Below are positions 1-7,662 of a stretch of DNA of 64,000 nt, one piece after another. The notes under the pieces are model-generated. The model made no database searches and was not told the origin of the DNA. It saw only the letters and a list, made by a program, of their open reading frames with translations. A program made the position numbers and the translations under genes. Source of the stretch: Alloalcanivorax xiamenensis (GTDB lineage Bacteria; Pseudomonadota; Gammaproteobacteria; Pseudomonadales; Alcanivoracaceae); NCBI RefSeq assembly GCF_009846745.1, contig NZ_AQPF01000010.1, forward strand, positions 42,248-106,247. Reading direction: 5' to 3'. Each line of letters starts with the position of its first letter. The stretch's first letter is position 1.

Positions 1-433
1 GGCTGGCCAGGTCGGAACCGGCATTCGGTTCGGAATAACCCTGGCACCAGCGGATCTCGCCGCGGCAGATCGGCGGCAGGTGCTTGCGCTTGAGTTCGTC
101 GCTGCCGAACTTCAGCAGAGCCGGGCCGAGCATCCAGAAACCGAAGTTGCTCACCGGGGAACGTGCGTTGATGCGCTTCATTTCTTCGTCGAGGATCGCC
201 GCCTGTTCCGGGGTCAGACCACCGCCGCCATATTCTTGCGGCCATTGTGGCGCGGTCCAGCCTTTTTCGGCCATCCGCTCCATCCAGACGCGCTGGGCGT
301 CGGATTGGAATTGCCATTTGCGACCGCCCCAGCAGTGGTCCTCGGGGCCGCGTACGGGTTGGCGCATCTCTTCGGGACAGTTGGCTTGCAACCACTCCCG
401 GGTTTCCGCGCGGAACTGTTCAAGGTCCGACAC
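1..433 (-). CDS. Acyl-CoA dehydrogenase, N-terminal part (runs off window)
   Basis: This gene encodes a flavin-dependent acyl-CoA dehydrogenase, which makes the alpha-beta double bond in an acyl-CoA thioester. The first 144 codons are present and the rest lies beyond the left edge. The fragment shows the N-terminal helical domain (EYGGGGLTPEQ) and reaches the conserved WCQGYSEPNAGSDLAS segment that contacts FAD and substrate. The start is a GTG at 431-433, chosen because GGAGG (440-444) lies just upstream; no ATG start fits this frame. The gene is divergent from the TetR regulator at 750, with a candidate operator directly before the ribosome-binding site. The chain length preferred cannot be told from this part. 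Confidence 0.9.
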   Translation of the reverse strand, partial: MSDLEQFRAETREWLQANCPEEMRQPVRGPEDHCWGGRKWQFQSDAQRVWMERMAEKGWTAPQWPQEYGGGGLTPEQAAILDEEMKRINARSPVSNFGFWMLGPALLKFGSDELKRKHLPPICRGEIRWCQGYSEPNAGSDLAS

Positions 434-749
434 CGTCCACCTCCTGTTTTGAAATAGTTTTTCATTTATGGACACGGCCGAAAGTATGTGAGGCGGGTTG
501 TGGAGCGTCCAGTGTGAAAAACGCCATTGGCAAAGGCAGTTGTGTCATTGGTGAAAAGCGACATGCCGCCCGATGGAGGCGGGAGAGCGTATTTAAAGGC
601 CTCAACGCCAGATGAGCGTAGACCTTAGGCCAATGCAAAACTTGGAACGAATAGGTCATAATGTCCGTTTTCGCCAATAATATGTCGGTCCTCACCGGCT
701 GTGGCAGAATGAGGCCTTTCCAACGCCCCAACAGGGAATAACCAGAACC
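434..749. other. Divergent intergenic region between ACAD and TetR genes
   Basis: This is a 316-bp non-coding stretch. The left end holds candidate operator A. The right half, about 620-720, is the least G+C-rich part (ATAGGTCATAATGTCC, CAATAATATGTCGG) and probably carries the TetR promoter. ATGTCSG occurs twice there, at about 661 and 682, and could be part of an autoregulatory site. I see no gene in it. Confidence 0.45.
445..464 (-). promoter_or_regulatory. Candidate operator A of a shared family (ACAD promoter)
   Basis: Read on the minus strand this is TGAAAAACTATTTCAAAACA. It matches site B at 14003-14022 at 17-18 of 20 positions and the 18-bp consensus seen at six other promoters. Unlike several of the others it lies immediately before the ribosome-binding site and is not followed by TTGAC, so repression by a downstream roadblock would be expected. 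Function is inferred from recurrence only. Confidence 0.5.
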
Positions 750-1379
750 ATGACGGACATCGACCTCACCGCGAGCCCCCGCGATACCATCCTGGATGCC
801 GCCGCGCGCTGCTTCATGGATCGTGGCTTCAACGCCACCAGCATTGACGACATCGCCAGTCGCCTGGGCGCTACCAAGGGCATGGTGTATCACTACTTTT
901 CCTCCAAGGCGGATCTGTTCTTCGAGATCCACCAGATCGGCATGGACGCCTTGTTCAAGGCCGTGGAGCCCTTGTCCGAGGGCACGGGGGACGCGGTGAG
1001 CAAACTGCGGGCCATGAGTGCCGCCCACGTTCATTCCCTGATTCAGACCCAGCATTATCAGCGCGCCGTTGCCGAGGGCGTGCAAATGCATTTACGCATC
1101 AGCACCACTCGTGCCCAGCGGGCGCAACTGACCCGGTTGCAAAACCGCCGTCGCCGCTATGAACAAATGTTCCTGACGGTATTGGAGCAGGGCATCGTCG
1201 AGGGCAAATTGCGGGCGGAACAGCCGCGTATTGCCATCAAGCCCTTGTTCGGAGCGCTCAACTCGGTGATCAATTGGTACCAGCCGCGCCGGGAAAGCGG
1301 ACCGGGGGCGCGTGATGAGGTCGTCGAGGAGGTAGTGCGGGTGGCCCTGGCCGGCGTCGTGGTGCCGGGTAAGGGGTAG
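750..1379 (+). CDS. TetR/AcrR family transcriptional regulator
   Basis: This is a 209-aa TetR-type repressor. The N-terminal helix-turn-helix (about residues 10-60) has the family signature ATKGMVYHYFSSKADLF. The C-terminal half is the ligand and dimer domain and resembles regulators placed next to acyl-CoA genes. It is divergent from the partial ACAD and convergent with the enoyl-CoA hydratase gene. Its ligand is unknown; acyl-CoA is a reasonable guess from context. It is one candidate binder of the operator family described in this window. The ATG follows AGGGAATAACC. Confidence 0.9.
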   Translation: MTDIDLTASPRDTILDAAARCFMDRGFNATSIDDIASRLGATKGMVYHYFSSKADLFFEIHQIGMDALFKAVEPLSEGTGDAVSKLRAMSAAHVHSLIQTQHYQRAVAEGVQMHLRISTTRAQRAQLTRLQNRRRRYEQMFLTVLEQGIVEGKLRAEQPRIAIKPLFGALNSVINWYQPRRESGPGARDEVVEEVVRVALAGVVVPGKG

Positions 1380-1388
1380 CCCGCTGAC

Positions 1389-1457
1389 TTCGCGGCCAAG
1401 GCCGCTTCCCACAGAGGGCACTACGGAGTCGCTGTGGGAAGCGGCCTTGGCCGCGAA
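1389..1457. repeat. REP-type palindrome between convergent genes
   Basis: Two perfect 26-bp inverted arms lie at 1389-1414 and 1432-1457. They start TTCGCGGCCAAGG and include CTTCCCACAG, and they are separated by 17 bp. It belongs to the TGTGGGAAGC repeat family found at eight or more other intergenic places here. It sits between the ends of the TetR and enoyl-CoA hydratase genes and may also end transcription from both sides, though there is no U-tract. Confidence 0.85.
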
Positions 1458-1473
1458 TGGGAGGGTGCCGGCG

Positions 1474-2244
1474 TTACTTGTTCAGGAACCGGTCGAAAAT
1501 CGCCCGGGTCTCGTCGCTGAACAGGCGCTCACCGAACAAAACGGTTTCTTTCTTGATCTGCTCACGGATGGCGTCAGCCCCGTGGCGGGTCAGCTGCTTG
1601 GTGTACCGCATGGCCTGCGGCGGCTTGGCCGCTACTTTCTTGCCCAGTTCCAGAGCGCGCTCGCGCAGTTCTTCATCACTCACCCGGTAAGCGATCAGGC
1701 CCATGCGCTCGGCTTCCTCGGCGGTCAGGGTGTCACCGGCGATCAGCAGACGGTTGGCGTTCTGGCGGCCCAGCAAGCCGGGAAGAATCAGGCTGGAACC
1801 GGCTTCCGGCACCAGGCCGAGATTAATGAAGGCGGTGTAGAAGCGGGCGCTGTCGGCAGCCATCACCAGGTCGCAATGCAGCAGCAAGGTAGTGCCGATA
1901 CCGGTGCAGTTGCCTTGGACGGCGGCGAGCACGGGCTTGTCCAGCTCAATCAGGCGGTGCACCACCTCCATGGCGGGACTGATCTTGCCGTTCTTGCGGG
2001 CTTCCGGATCGGCGTTGAGGAAATCACCGATGTCGTTGCCGGCACAGAACGAACGGCCATCGCCGTCGATCAGCAGGGCATTGAGATCATCACGATCACG
2101 GAAATGGTCCACGGCGCGGGCCAGGTCCCGGTACATCTCGGCGGTGAGCGCGTTCAACTTGTCGGCGCGATCCAGGGTGACTTGCATCAGGGCGTCGTGC
2201 TCGGTAATGCGGATGTGGCCGCTTTTCAGCTCCAGTGAACTCAT
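1474..2244 (-). CDS. Enoyl-CoA hydratase/isomerase family protein
   Basis: This 256-aa crotonase-fold enzyme probably hydrates or isomerises an enoyl-CoA in beta-oxidation. Visible motifs are the CoA and oxyanion-hole segments AGNDIGDF and GNCTGIGTTLLLHCD, and LVPEAGSS with the conserved Glu. The frame opens further upstream to 2364, but the start at 2244 (MSSLELK) is preferred: it has GGGAG just before it, and the extra 40 residues show no crotonase character and lie over promoter-like DNA. A copy of the candidate operator lies upstream. The substrate is not predictable from sequence. Confidence 0.9.
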   Translation of the reverse strand: MSSLELKSGHIRITEHDALMQVTLDRADKLNALTAEMYRDLARAVDHFRDRDDLNALLIDGDGRSFCAGNDIGDFLNADPEARKNGKISPAMEVVHRLIELDKPVLAAVQGNCTGIGTTLLLHCDLVMAADSARFYTAFINLGLVPEAGSSLILPGLLGRQNANRLLIAGDTLTAEEAERMGLIAYRVSDEELRERALELGKKVAAKPPQAMRYTKQLTRHGADAIREQIKKETVLFGERLFSDETRAIFDRFLNK

Positions 2245-2288
2245 TTCGGTCTCCCGGTTGGCATCATTTGTAGGGGGCAGGGCTTGGG

Positions 2289-2318
2289 AAAATATCGGAA
2301 TTCGGTTTCGTTTTGCAA
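2289..2318 (-). promoter_or_regulatory. Candidate promoter with operator G (enoyl-CoA hydratase)
   Basis: Minus-strand TTGCAA (2318-2313) and GATATT (2296-2291) could be -35 and -10 boxes 16 bp apart. Between and overlapping them is GAAACCGAATTCCGATAT (2309-2292), which matches site D at 40474 in 15 of 18 positions. An operator inside the promoter spacer fits simple repression. Confidence 0.45.
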
Positions 2319-2334
2319 CAGAAAAGAGCGCTAG

Positions 2335-2362
2335 CACGCAACACGCCGGCACGCTGGCACGC
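2335..2362. repeat. Degenerate CACGC repeat, four units
   Basis: CACGC occurs at 2335, 2342, 2350 and 2358, which is spacing 7, 8, 8. The same four-unit layout recurs at 7663-7690. It lies about 80 bp from the large 7-bp array, whose minus-strand unit also contains CACGC, so the two are probably related. Confidence 0.6.
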
Positions 2363-2443
2363 AAATGAGGGGACGACCTGTCGGTCGCGCTGATGTTGAT
2401 CTCAGCGGGGTTGACAGGTAGTGAGGCCTGGCAACGCTATTTG

Positions 2444-2744
2444 TTGCGTGTTGCGTGTTGCGTGTTGCGTGTTGCGTGTTGCGTGTTGCGTGTTGCGTGT
2501 TGCGTGTTGCGTGTTGCGTGTTGCGTGTTGCGTGTTGCGTGTTGCGTGTTGCGTGTTGCGTGTTGCGTGTTGCGTGTTGCGTGTTGCGTGTTGCGTGTTG
2601 CGTGTTGCGTGTTGCGTGTTGCGTGTTGCGTGTTGCGTGTTGCGTGTTGCGTGTTGCGTGTTGCGTGTTGCGTGTTGCGTGTTGCGTGTTGCGTGTTGCG
2701 TGTTGCGTGTTGCGTGTTGCGTGTTGCGTGTTGCGTGTTGCGTG
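2444..2744. repeat. Perfect 7-bp tandem array, 43 copies of TTGCGTG
   Basis: The 301 bp are exactly 43 uninterrupted copies of TTGCGTG. Because 7 is not a multiple of 3, every reading frame is open through it and gives a 7-residue repeat, so open frames here are not evidence of a gene. It lies between the divergent enoyl-CoA hydratase and histidine phosphatase genes, 115 bp before the latter's start. Its right end runs into GCAAGCG, the same tail seen in GCGTGCAAGCG elements elsewhere. Perfect identity implies recent expansion by slippage, and copy number is probably variable. Confidence 0.95.
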
Positions 2745-2858
2745 CAAGCGTCTTGTCATGCACCAAACTAATCCGCTGACATTCAAAATATCAATTTCAC
2801 TAACTTTCCCCCCTGTTCTAGGCTGTGACCATCATTTGCTCACAGGCAGAGTCGTTAC

Positions 2859-3536
2859 ATGGCCCGTTTCTACCTCATCCGGCATGGTCAGGCGTCCTTC
2901 GGCGCGGCCAATTACGACAAGCTCTCTGATCTGGGGCACCAACAGTCCCGCTGGCTGGGTGAGTATTTTCGCGAGCGGGGCACCGGGTTCGATGCCCTGA
3001 TCACCGGCGATCTGGTGCGCCATGTGGAAACCGGCGCCGGCATCTGCGAAGGGCTGGGGCAGGACCTGCCCACCGACCGGCAGCCTGGCCTCAATGAATT
3101 CCAGTTTCATGCCCTGGTGGACGCCTATCTGAGTGCCTATCCGGAGCAGATGCCGGAGCCCGGTGCGCCGGTATCCGCCTTTTACCGCCTGCTCAAGCGG
3201 GCCATGGTGGAATGGCGGGAACAGCGTCTGAGCGGCAATTTGCCGGAGACCTGGCGTCAGTTCTCCGATCGCGTGGCCGCCGCCATGGCCCACCTGCAGG
3301 GTCGTTACAGCGATCACGACCGGGTACTGGTGGTCAGCTCCGGTGGCGCCATTGCCATGTGGATGCACCACTTACTCAAAACCGCCGACGAAACCGTGGT
3401 GGAGCTGAATCTGCAGATACGTAACACCAGCGTCACGGAAGGCTTCTTCAACCAGAAGGCGTTTCGCCTGTCCGCGTTCAATCAGGTTCCCCACCTGGAC
3501 CGCGAAGACCGGCAGGACGCCGTTACCTATACCTGA
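2859..3536 (+). CDS. Histidine phosphatase superfamily protein
   Basis: This is a 225-aa phosphoglycerate-mutase-like phosphatase. The phospho-accepting RHG motif is at residues 8-10 (YLIRHGQASFG). The C-terminal motif that usually reads SHGG is VVSSGGAIA, so the second active-site His is replaced by Ser, as in a subset of the family. It is first in a run of ACAD, APH-type kinase and SDR genes, 39 bp before the ACAD. The substrate is unknown. Its pairing with a kinase suggests it may act on phosphorylated acyl intermediates, which is only an inference. Confidence 0.85.
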   Translation: MARFYLIRHGQASFGAANYDKLSDLGHQQSRWLGEYFRERGTGFDALITGDLVRHVETGAGICEGLGQDLPTDRQPGLNEFQFHALVDAYLSAYPEQMPEPGAPVSAFYRLLKRAMVEWREQRLSGNLPETWRQFSDRVAAAMAHLQGRYSDHDRVLVVSSGGAIAMWMHHLLKTADETVVELNLQIRNTSVTEGFFNQKAFRLSAFNQVPHLDREDRQDAVTYT

Positions 3537-3575
3537 AATCAGTGGCACGGGGCAGTAACCCCCGGGGAGAGAGAA

Positions 3576-4784
3576 ATGAACTTCGAGTATTCCGACAAGG
3601 TTAAGGAACTGATCGCCCAGGTGCGCGACTTCATCGACAGTGAAGTAATCCCGGCGGAACCGACCTATGAAGAGCAACTGGCGAAAAGCCCGTGGGAAAC
3701 GCCGCCGGTGTTGGACCAGTTGAAAGAGAAAGCCAAGGCGAAAGGGCTGTGGAATCTGTTTCTGCCGCGTGAGCACGGAGATTTCACCGCCGGCCTGACC
3801 AACCTGGAATACGCACCGCTGGCCGAACTGATGGGCCGCCACCACATTGCTTCCGAGGCGTTCAACTGCGCCGCCCCGGACACCGGAAACATGGAAGTGC
3901 TGGCCAAGTACGGTAACGCCCAGCAGCAAGAACAGTGGCTCAAGCCATTGCTGGAAGGCAAGATCCGTTCCGCCTTCGCCATGACCGAGCCGGAAGTGGC
4001 TTCTTCCGACGCCACCAACATTGAAACCTCGATCACCCGCGATGGTGACGATTATGTCATCAATGGCCGCAAGTTCTATATCAGTGGCGCCATGCGCAAG
4101 TCTTGCGAAATCATGATCGTGATGGGCAAGACCGATCCGGACAACCCTAACCGTCACCAGCAGCAGTCACAGATCCTGGTGCCCACCAATACTCCGGGTG
4201 TTACCGTTAAACGTCCGATGTACGTGCTCGGTTCCGCTGATGCACCGGAAGGCCACGCCGAAGTGATCTTCGAGAACGTGCGCGTGCCGAAGGAAAACAT
4301 CATCCTGGGTGAAGGGCGTGGCTTCGAAATCGCCCAGGGGCGTCTCGGCCCGGGCCGGATTCACCACTGCATGCGTTTGATCGGCGCTTCCCAGCGCGCG
4401 CTGGAACTGATGTGCAAGCGCGCCAACGAGCGAGTGGTATTCGGTCAGCCGATGATCAAGCATGGCTCCGTGCGCGAGGACATCGCCAAGAGCGCCTGCG
4501 AGATCGAGCAGGCCCGTCTGCTGACTCTGAAAGCGGCGGACGCCATGGACCGCTATGGCAACAAGGAAGCGAAGGAACTGATCGCCATGATCAAAATCAT
4601 CGCTCCGAACATGGCGTTGCGGGTGATCGACCGTGCCATGCAGATTCACGGTGCCGTGGGTCTGAGCCAGGACACCCCGCTGGCCGGCTTCTTCGCCTAC
4701 GCCCGTACTCTGCGTCTGGCCGACGGCCCGGATCAGGTGCACATGATGCAGTTGGGTCGTAACCTGGCCAAACAACTCGGCTGA
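3576..4784 (+). CDS. Acyl-CoA dehydrogenase, ACAD10/11-like
   Basis: This is a 402-aa flavoprotein. It has AFAMTEPEVASSDATN for FAD and substrate contact, RVVFGQPMIKHG, and the C-terminal QIHGAVGLSQDTPLAG and GPDQVHMMQLGR typical of the ACAD10/ACAD11 branch. In mammals that branch is fused to an APH-type kinase; here the kinase is the next gene (4886), separated by a short stem-loop. In Pseudomonas the related pair LvaC and LvaA converts 4-hydroxyacyl-CoA through a phosphorylated intermediate. I infer a similar role here, or ordinary beta-oxidation. The start follows GGGGAGAGAGAA. Confidence 0.92.
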   Translation: MNFEYSDKVKELIAQVRDFIDSEVIPAEPTYEEQLAKSPWETPPVLDQLKEKAKAKGLWNLFLPREHGDFTAGLTNLEYAPLAELMGRHHIASEAFNCAAPDTGNMEVLAKYGNAQQQEQWLKPLLEGKIRSAFAMTEPEVASSDATNIETSITRDGDDYVINGRKFYISGAMRKSCEIMIVMGKTDPDNPNRHQQQSQILVPTNTPGVTVKRPMYVLGSADAPEGHAEVIFENVRVPKENIILGEGRGFEIAQGRLGPGRIHHCMRLIGASQRALELMCKRANERVVFGQPMIKHGSVREDIAKSACEIEQARLLTLKAADAMDRYGNKEAKELIAMIKIIAPNMALRVIDRAMQIHGAVGLSQDTPLAGFFAYARTLRLADGPDQVHMMQLGRNLAKQLG

Positions 4785-4825
4785 AACCGGACAACCGGTT
4801 ATCACTGAGTTACGTTGAAACAAAC

Positions 4826-4860
4826 GCCGGCGGCGTCGCTTAGCGACGTTGCCGGCTTTT
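4826..4860 (+). terminator. Intra-operon terminator or attenuator between ACAD and kinase
   Basis: Arms 4826-4839 and 4843-4856 pair over 14 positions, including two G-U pairs, around a 3-nt loop, followed by TTTT (4857-4860). It lies 25 bp before the kinase start, so it may reduce expression of the downstream genes relative to the ACAD rather than end the operon. Confidence 0.6.
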
Positions 4861-4885
4861 GCGTATCGGCATAAGGAGGAATCGC

Positions 4886-5917
4886 ATGTCCCAGGTGGAT
4901 ACCCTGGATACCCAACGTCTGGCGGACTATTTGCAACAGCATGTGGACGGGTTCAAAGGCCCGGTCACCGCGGAAAAATTCGCTGGCGGTCAGTCCAATC
5001 CCACGTTTCGAATCAAGGCCGGTTCCGGCGAATACGTACTGCGCCGGCAACCGCCGGGCAAACTGCTCAAGTCCGCCCATGCGGTGGACCGGGAGTACCG
5101 GGTGATGGCCGCGCTGAAGGACACCGAAGTGCCGGTGCCGAAGGTATTCCATCTGTGCGAGGACCGCGACGTGATCGGCTCCATGTTCTACTTGATGGAG
5201 TTCTGTGAAGGCCGGATCTTCTGGGACGCGGCCATTCCCGAAGTGGACAATGCCGAGCGCACCGCCATGTATGACGAAATGAATCGTGTGCTGGCGGCGC
5301 TGCACAGCGTGGACCCGGCGGCGGTGGGGCTGGCCGACTACGGCAAGCCCGGCAGTTACTTTGAACGTCAGTTGGGCCGTTGGGGCAAACAGTACCGCGC
5401 CTCGGAAACCCACCGCATCGAAGCCATGGAAGAACTGATGACCTGGCTGGAAGCGAATCAGCCCGCCGATGACGGCCAGGTTTCGCTGGTGCACGGCGAC
5501 TATCGTCTGGACAACATGATGTGGGCTCCCAAGGAAAGCCGCGTTATCGCGGTGCTCGATTGGGAACTGTCCACTCTGGGGCACCCGCTGGCCGATCTCG
5601 CCTATCAGTGCATGCAGCTGCGCATGCCGCCGAAGAGTGGAAACCTGTCCGGGCTGCAGGGCAAGGACCGGGCGGCCCTGGGTATCCCCTCGGAAAAAGA
5701 GTATGTGGCGGCGTACTGCCAACGGCGCGGTATTGACGGCATAGACCATTGGGAATTCTATCTGGCGTTCAGCTTCTTCCGGCTGGCGGCGATTGCCCAG
5801 GGCGTGGCCAAGCGCGCTCTTGACGGTAACGCTTCCAGCAAAACCGCTGGGTGGGCCGCCCAGGTGGTGGAGCCACTTTCGCAAATGGCCATGCAGGTGG
5901 TCCGCGAGGGCGCTTGA
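4886..5917 (+). CDS. APH-family phosphotransferase (acyl kinase-like)
   Basis: This is a 343-aa kinase-fold protein of the aminoglycoside phosphotransferase superfamily. It has the nucleotide loop FAGGQSNPTF (residues 32-41), the catalytic loop HGDYRLDN (203-210) and the metal-binding DWE (225-227). The start at 4886 has AAGGAGG 5 nt upstream and is preferred to an in-frame ATG 27 bp earlier. It stands next to an ACAD10/11-like gene, as in ACAD10/11 fusions and the LvaA/LvaC pair, so the likely substrate is a hydroxyacyl-CoA rather than an antibiotic. A paralog lies at 38417, also beside an SDR gene. Confidence 0.88.
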   Translation: MSQVDTLDTQRLADYLQQHVDGFKGPVTAEKFAGGQSNPTFRIKAGSGEYVLRRQPPGKLLKSAHAVDREYRVMAALKDTEVPVPKVFHLCEDRDVIGSMFYLMEFCEGRIFWDAAIPEVDNAERTAMYDEMNRVLAALHSVDPAAVGLADYGKPGSYFERQLGRWGKQYRASETHRIEAMEELMTWLEANQPADDGQVSLVHGDYRLDNMMWAPKESRVIAVLDWELSTLGHPLADLAYQCMQLRMPPKSGNLSGLQGKDRAALGIPSEKEYVAAYCQRRGIDGIDHWEFYLAFSFFRLAAIAQGVAKRALDGNASSKTAGWAAQVVEPLSQMAMQVVREGA

Positions 5918-5947
5918 GACAGCACCTCGCTGATGCGGGTTTCGAAG

Positions 5948-5993
5948 CCGCTGTGGGAGCTGGCCTGCCAGCGAAAGGGCGGCTTTGCCGCCC
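5948..5993 (+). repeat. Half REP element plus stem-loop
   Basis: CCGCTGTGGGAGCTGGCC matches one arm of the window's REP family without its partner. It is followed by a hairpin with arms GGGCGGC (5977-5983) and GCCGCCC (5987-5993). It lies between the kinase and SDR genes and may modulate read-through or mRNA decay. Confidence 0.5.
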
Positions 5994-6051
5994 GGCGGGA
6001 TTCCAGAGACCTTTCCAAAGGTCCTTCCAAGAATTTTTAAGGAGAGCATGA

Positions 6052-6816
6052 ATGAGCACCAACCTGTTTGATCTGACCGGAAAAATCGCCCTGGTCACTG
6101 GCGCCAGCCGTGGCATCGGTGAGGAAATCGCCAAGCTGTTGGCGGAGCAGGGCGCTCACGTGATCGTCTCCAGCCGCAAGATCGACGGCTGCCAGGCGGT
6201 AGCGGACGTGATCAACGCCGCCGGCGGCAGTGCCGAGGCCTTCGCCTGCCATATCGGTGAGATGTCGCAAATCGAGGCCATCTTCGCCTTCATCAAGAAA
6301 AAGCACGGCAAGCTGGACATCCTGGTCAACAATGCCGCCGCCAATCCGTACTTCGGCCACATCCTCGATACTCCGGTCACCGCGTTCGACAAGACCGTGG
6401 ACGTGAACCTGCGCGGCTATTTCTATATGTCCGTGGAAGGCGCCAAACTGATGCGTGACCATGGCGGCGGCGCCATCGTCAACACCGCCTCCATCAATGG
6501 CCTGTCACCGGGCAACATGCAGGGCATCTATTCCATCTCCAAGGCGGCGGTGATCAGCATGACCAAATCCTTCGCTCAGGAATGCGCTCAATTCAATGTG
6601 CGGGTGAACGCTTTGTTGCCCGGTCTGACCAAAACCAAGTTCGCCGGGGCGTTGTTCGAGCAGGAAGAGATCTACAACAGCGCCATTGCTCAGATCCCCA
6701 TGCATCGTCACGCCGAGCCGCGTGAAATGGCCGGCACGGTACTCTACCTGGTGTCCGACGCGTCCAGCTACGTCACTGGCGAATGCGTGGTGGTGGACGG
6801 CGGCTTCACCATTTAA
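6052..6816 (+). CDS. SDR family oxidoreductase
   Basis: This is a 254-aa classical short-chain dehydrogenase/reductase. It has the nucleotide motif TGASRGIG near residue 17, NNAA, the active-site Ser in NTASINGL, and YSISK as the Tyr-Lys pair. It probably reduces a ketone or oxidises a hydroxyl on an acyl-CoA with NAD(P)H. It opens like its paralog at 37449 (both begin MS-LFDLTGK after a few residues), and each paralog is next to an APH-type kinase, so the kinase-SDR pair looks duplicated. The start follows AAGGAGAGCATGA. Confidence 0.9.
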   Translation: MSTNLFDLTGKIALVTGASRGIGEEIAKLLAEQGAHVIVSSRKIDGCQAVADVINAAGGSAEAFACHIGEMSQIEAIFAFIKKKHGKLDILVNNAAANPYFGHILDTPVTAFDKTVDVNLRGYFYMSVEGAKLMRDHGGGAIVNTASINGLSPGNMQGIYSISKAAVISMTKSFAQECAQFNVRVNALLPGLTKTKFAGALFEQEEIYNSAIAQIPMHRHAEPREMAGTVLYLVSDASSYVTGECVVVDGGFTI

Positions 6817-6865
6817 TGCGAACGGGTGAGCCATAGAGGCAGGTGATTAACCAAGGAGAGAATGC

Positions 6866-7648
6866 ATGGATCCGATGCTGGACTTCACCGGCAAGGTGGG
6901 ACTGATCACCGGCGCCGCCAGCGGCTTCGGCAAGATGTTGGCCGAGGAACTGGGGCGCCGTGGCGCTTCCCTGGTGATCGGGGATATCAATGAAGCCGCC
7001 TTGCAACAGGTGGCGGAGGAACTGGCCGGGCAGGATATTCCGGTGCGTGCATTGCGTTGCGATGTATCCCGGGAAGCGGACTGCAAGGCCATGGTGGACA
7101 CCGCCGTGACGGAGTTCGGACGGCTGGACATGGCGGTGAATAACGCCGGCATCGCTCATGATTTCGTCGCCATGCACGATATCGATGAAGCGCTGTTGGA
7201 CCGGCAGATCAACGTCAATGTCAAAGGCGTGATCTTCGGCATGAAATACCAGTTGCCGGCGTTGATCGAAGCCGGCGGTGGGGCGGTGGTCAACACCGCC
7301 TCCATGGCCGGTATCGGCGGCGCGCCCAAGCTGGCGCCCTACGCCGCCGCCAAACACGCGGTGATTGGCGTAACCCGCACCGCGGCGGTGGATTACGGCC
7401 GGCGCAATATTCGCGTCAACGCGGTTTGCCCCTATTACACGCTGACTCCGATGCTGGAGGGCAATGAGGGTATCGCCGCCGGTGAGGATGCTGAGAAGAC
7501 ACTGGCGATGATGGCTTCCGGTACACCGATGAAACGGTTGGGCCGCCCCGAGGAAATCGTGGCGGTGATGATGATGCTGTTGTCGCCGGCCAATACGTTT
7601 ATGAATGGTCAGGCGTTGGCGGTGGACGGCGGCGTTTCGGCGTTTTGA
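6866..7648 (+). CDS. SDR family oxidoreductase
   Basis: This is a 260-aa classical SDR with TGAASGFG as the nucleotide motif, NNAG, NTASMAGIG with the catalytic Ser, and YAAAK with the Tyr and Lys. It sits 49 bp after another SDR gene in the same direction, behind AAGGAGAGAATGC. The set of three consecutive SDRs suggests successive redox steps on related hydroxy or keto intermediates. The specific substrate cannot be named from sequence. Confidence 0.9.
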   Translation: MDPMLDFTGKVGLITGAASGFGKMLAEELGRRGASLVIGDINEAALQQVAEELAGQDIPVRALRCDVSREADCKAMVDTAVTEFGRLDMAVNNAGIAHDFVAMHDIDEALLDRQINVNVKGVIFGMKYQLPALIEAGGGAVVNTASMAGIGGAPKLAPYAAAKHAVIGVTRTAAVDYGRRNIRVNAVCPYYTLTPMLEGNEGIAAGEDAEKTLAMMASGTPMKRLGRPEEIVAVMMMLLSPANTFMNGQALAVDGGVSAF

Positions 7649-7662
7649 TTAGAAACTGCTTG

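Larger units (their letters stand above)
2245..2858. other. 614-bp divergent intergenic region dominated by the heptamer array
   Basis: From left to right it holds the enoyl-CoA hydratase promoter with operator G, the degenerate CACGC units, unique sequence at 2365-2443, the 43-copy array, and a 114-bp A+T-richer leader (2745-2858) that should contain the promoter of the histidine phosphatase operon. Minus-strand TGAAATTGATATTTTGAA (2799-2782) in that leader resembles the operator family with one inserted base. Confidence 0.6.

Noticed and set aside
2444..2744. CRISPR-like array
   Set aside because: The repeat is 7 bp with no spacers, so it is a simple tandem repeat and not CRISPR.
2331..2786. 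Open frames on both strands through the TTGCGTG array (151, 128, 116, 109 and 181 codons)
   Set aside because: They arise because a 7-bp repeat has no stop in any frame. They show no start signals and no amino-acid pattern beyond the repeat.
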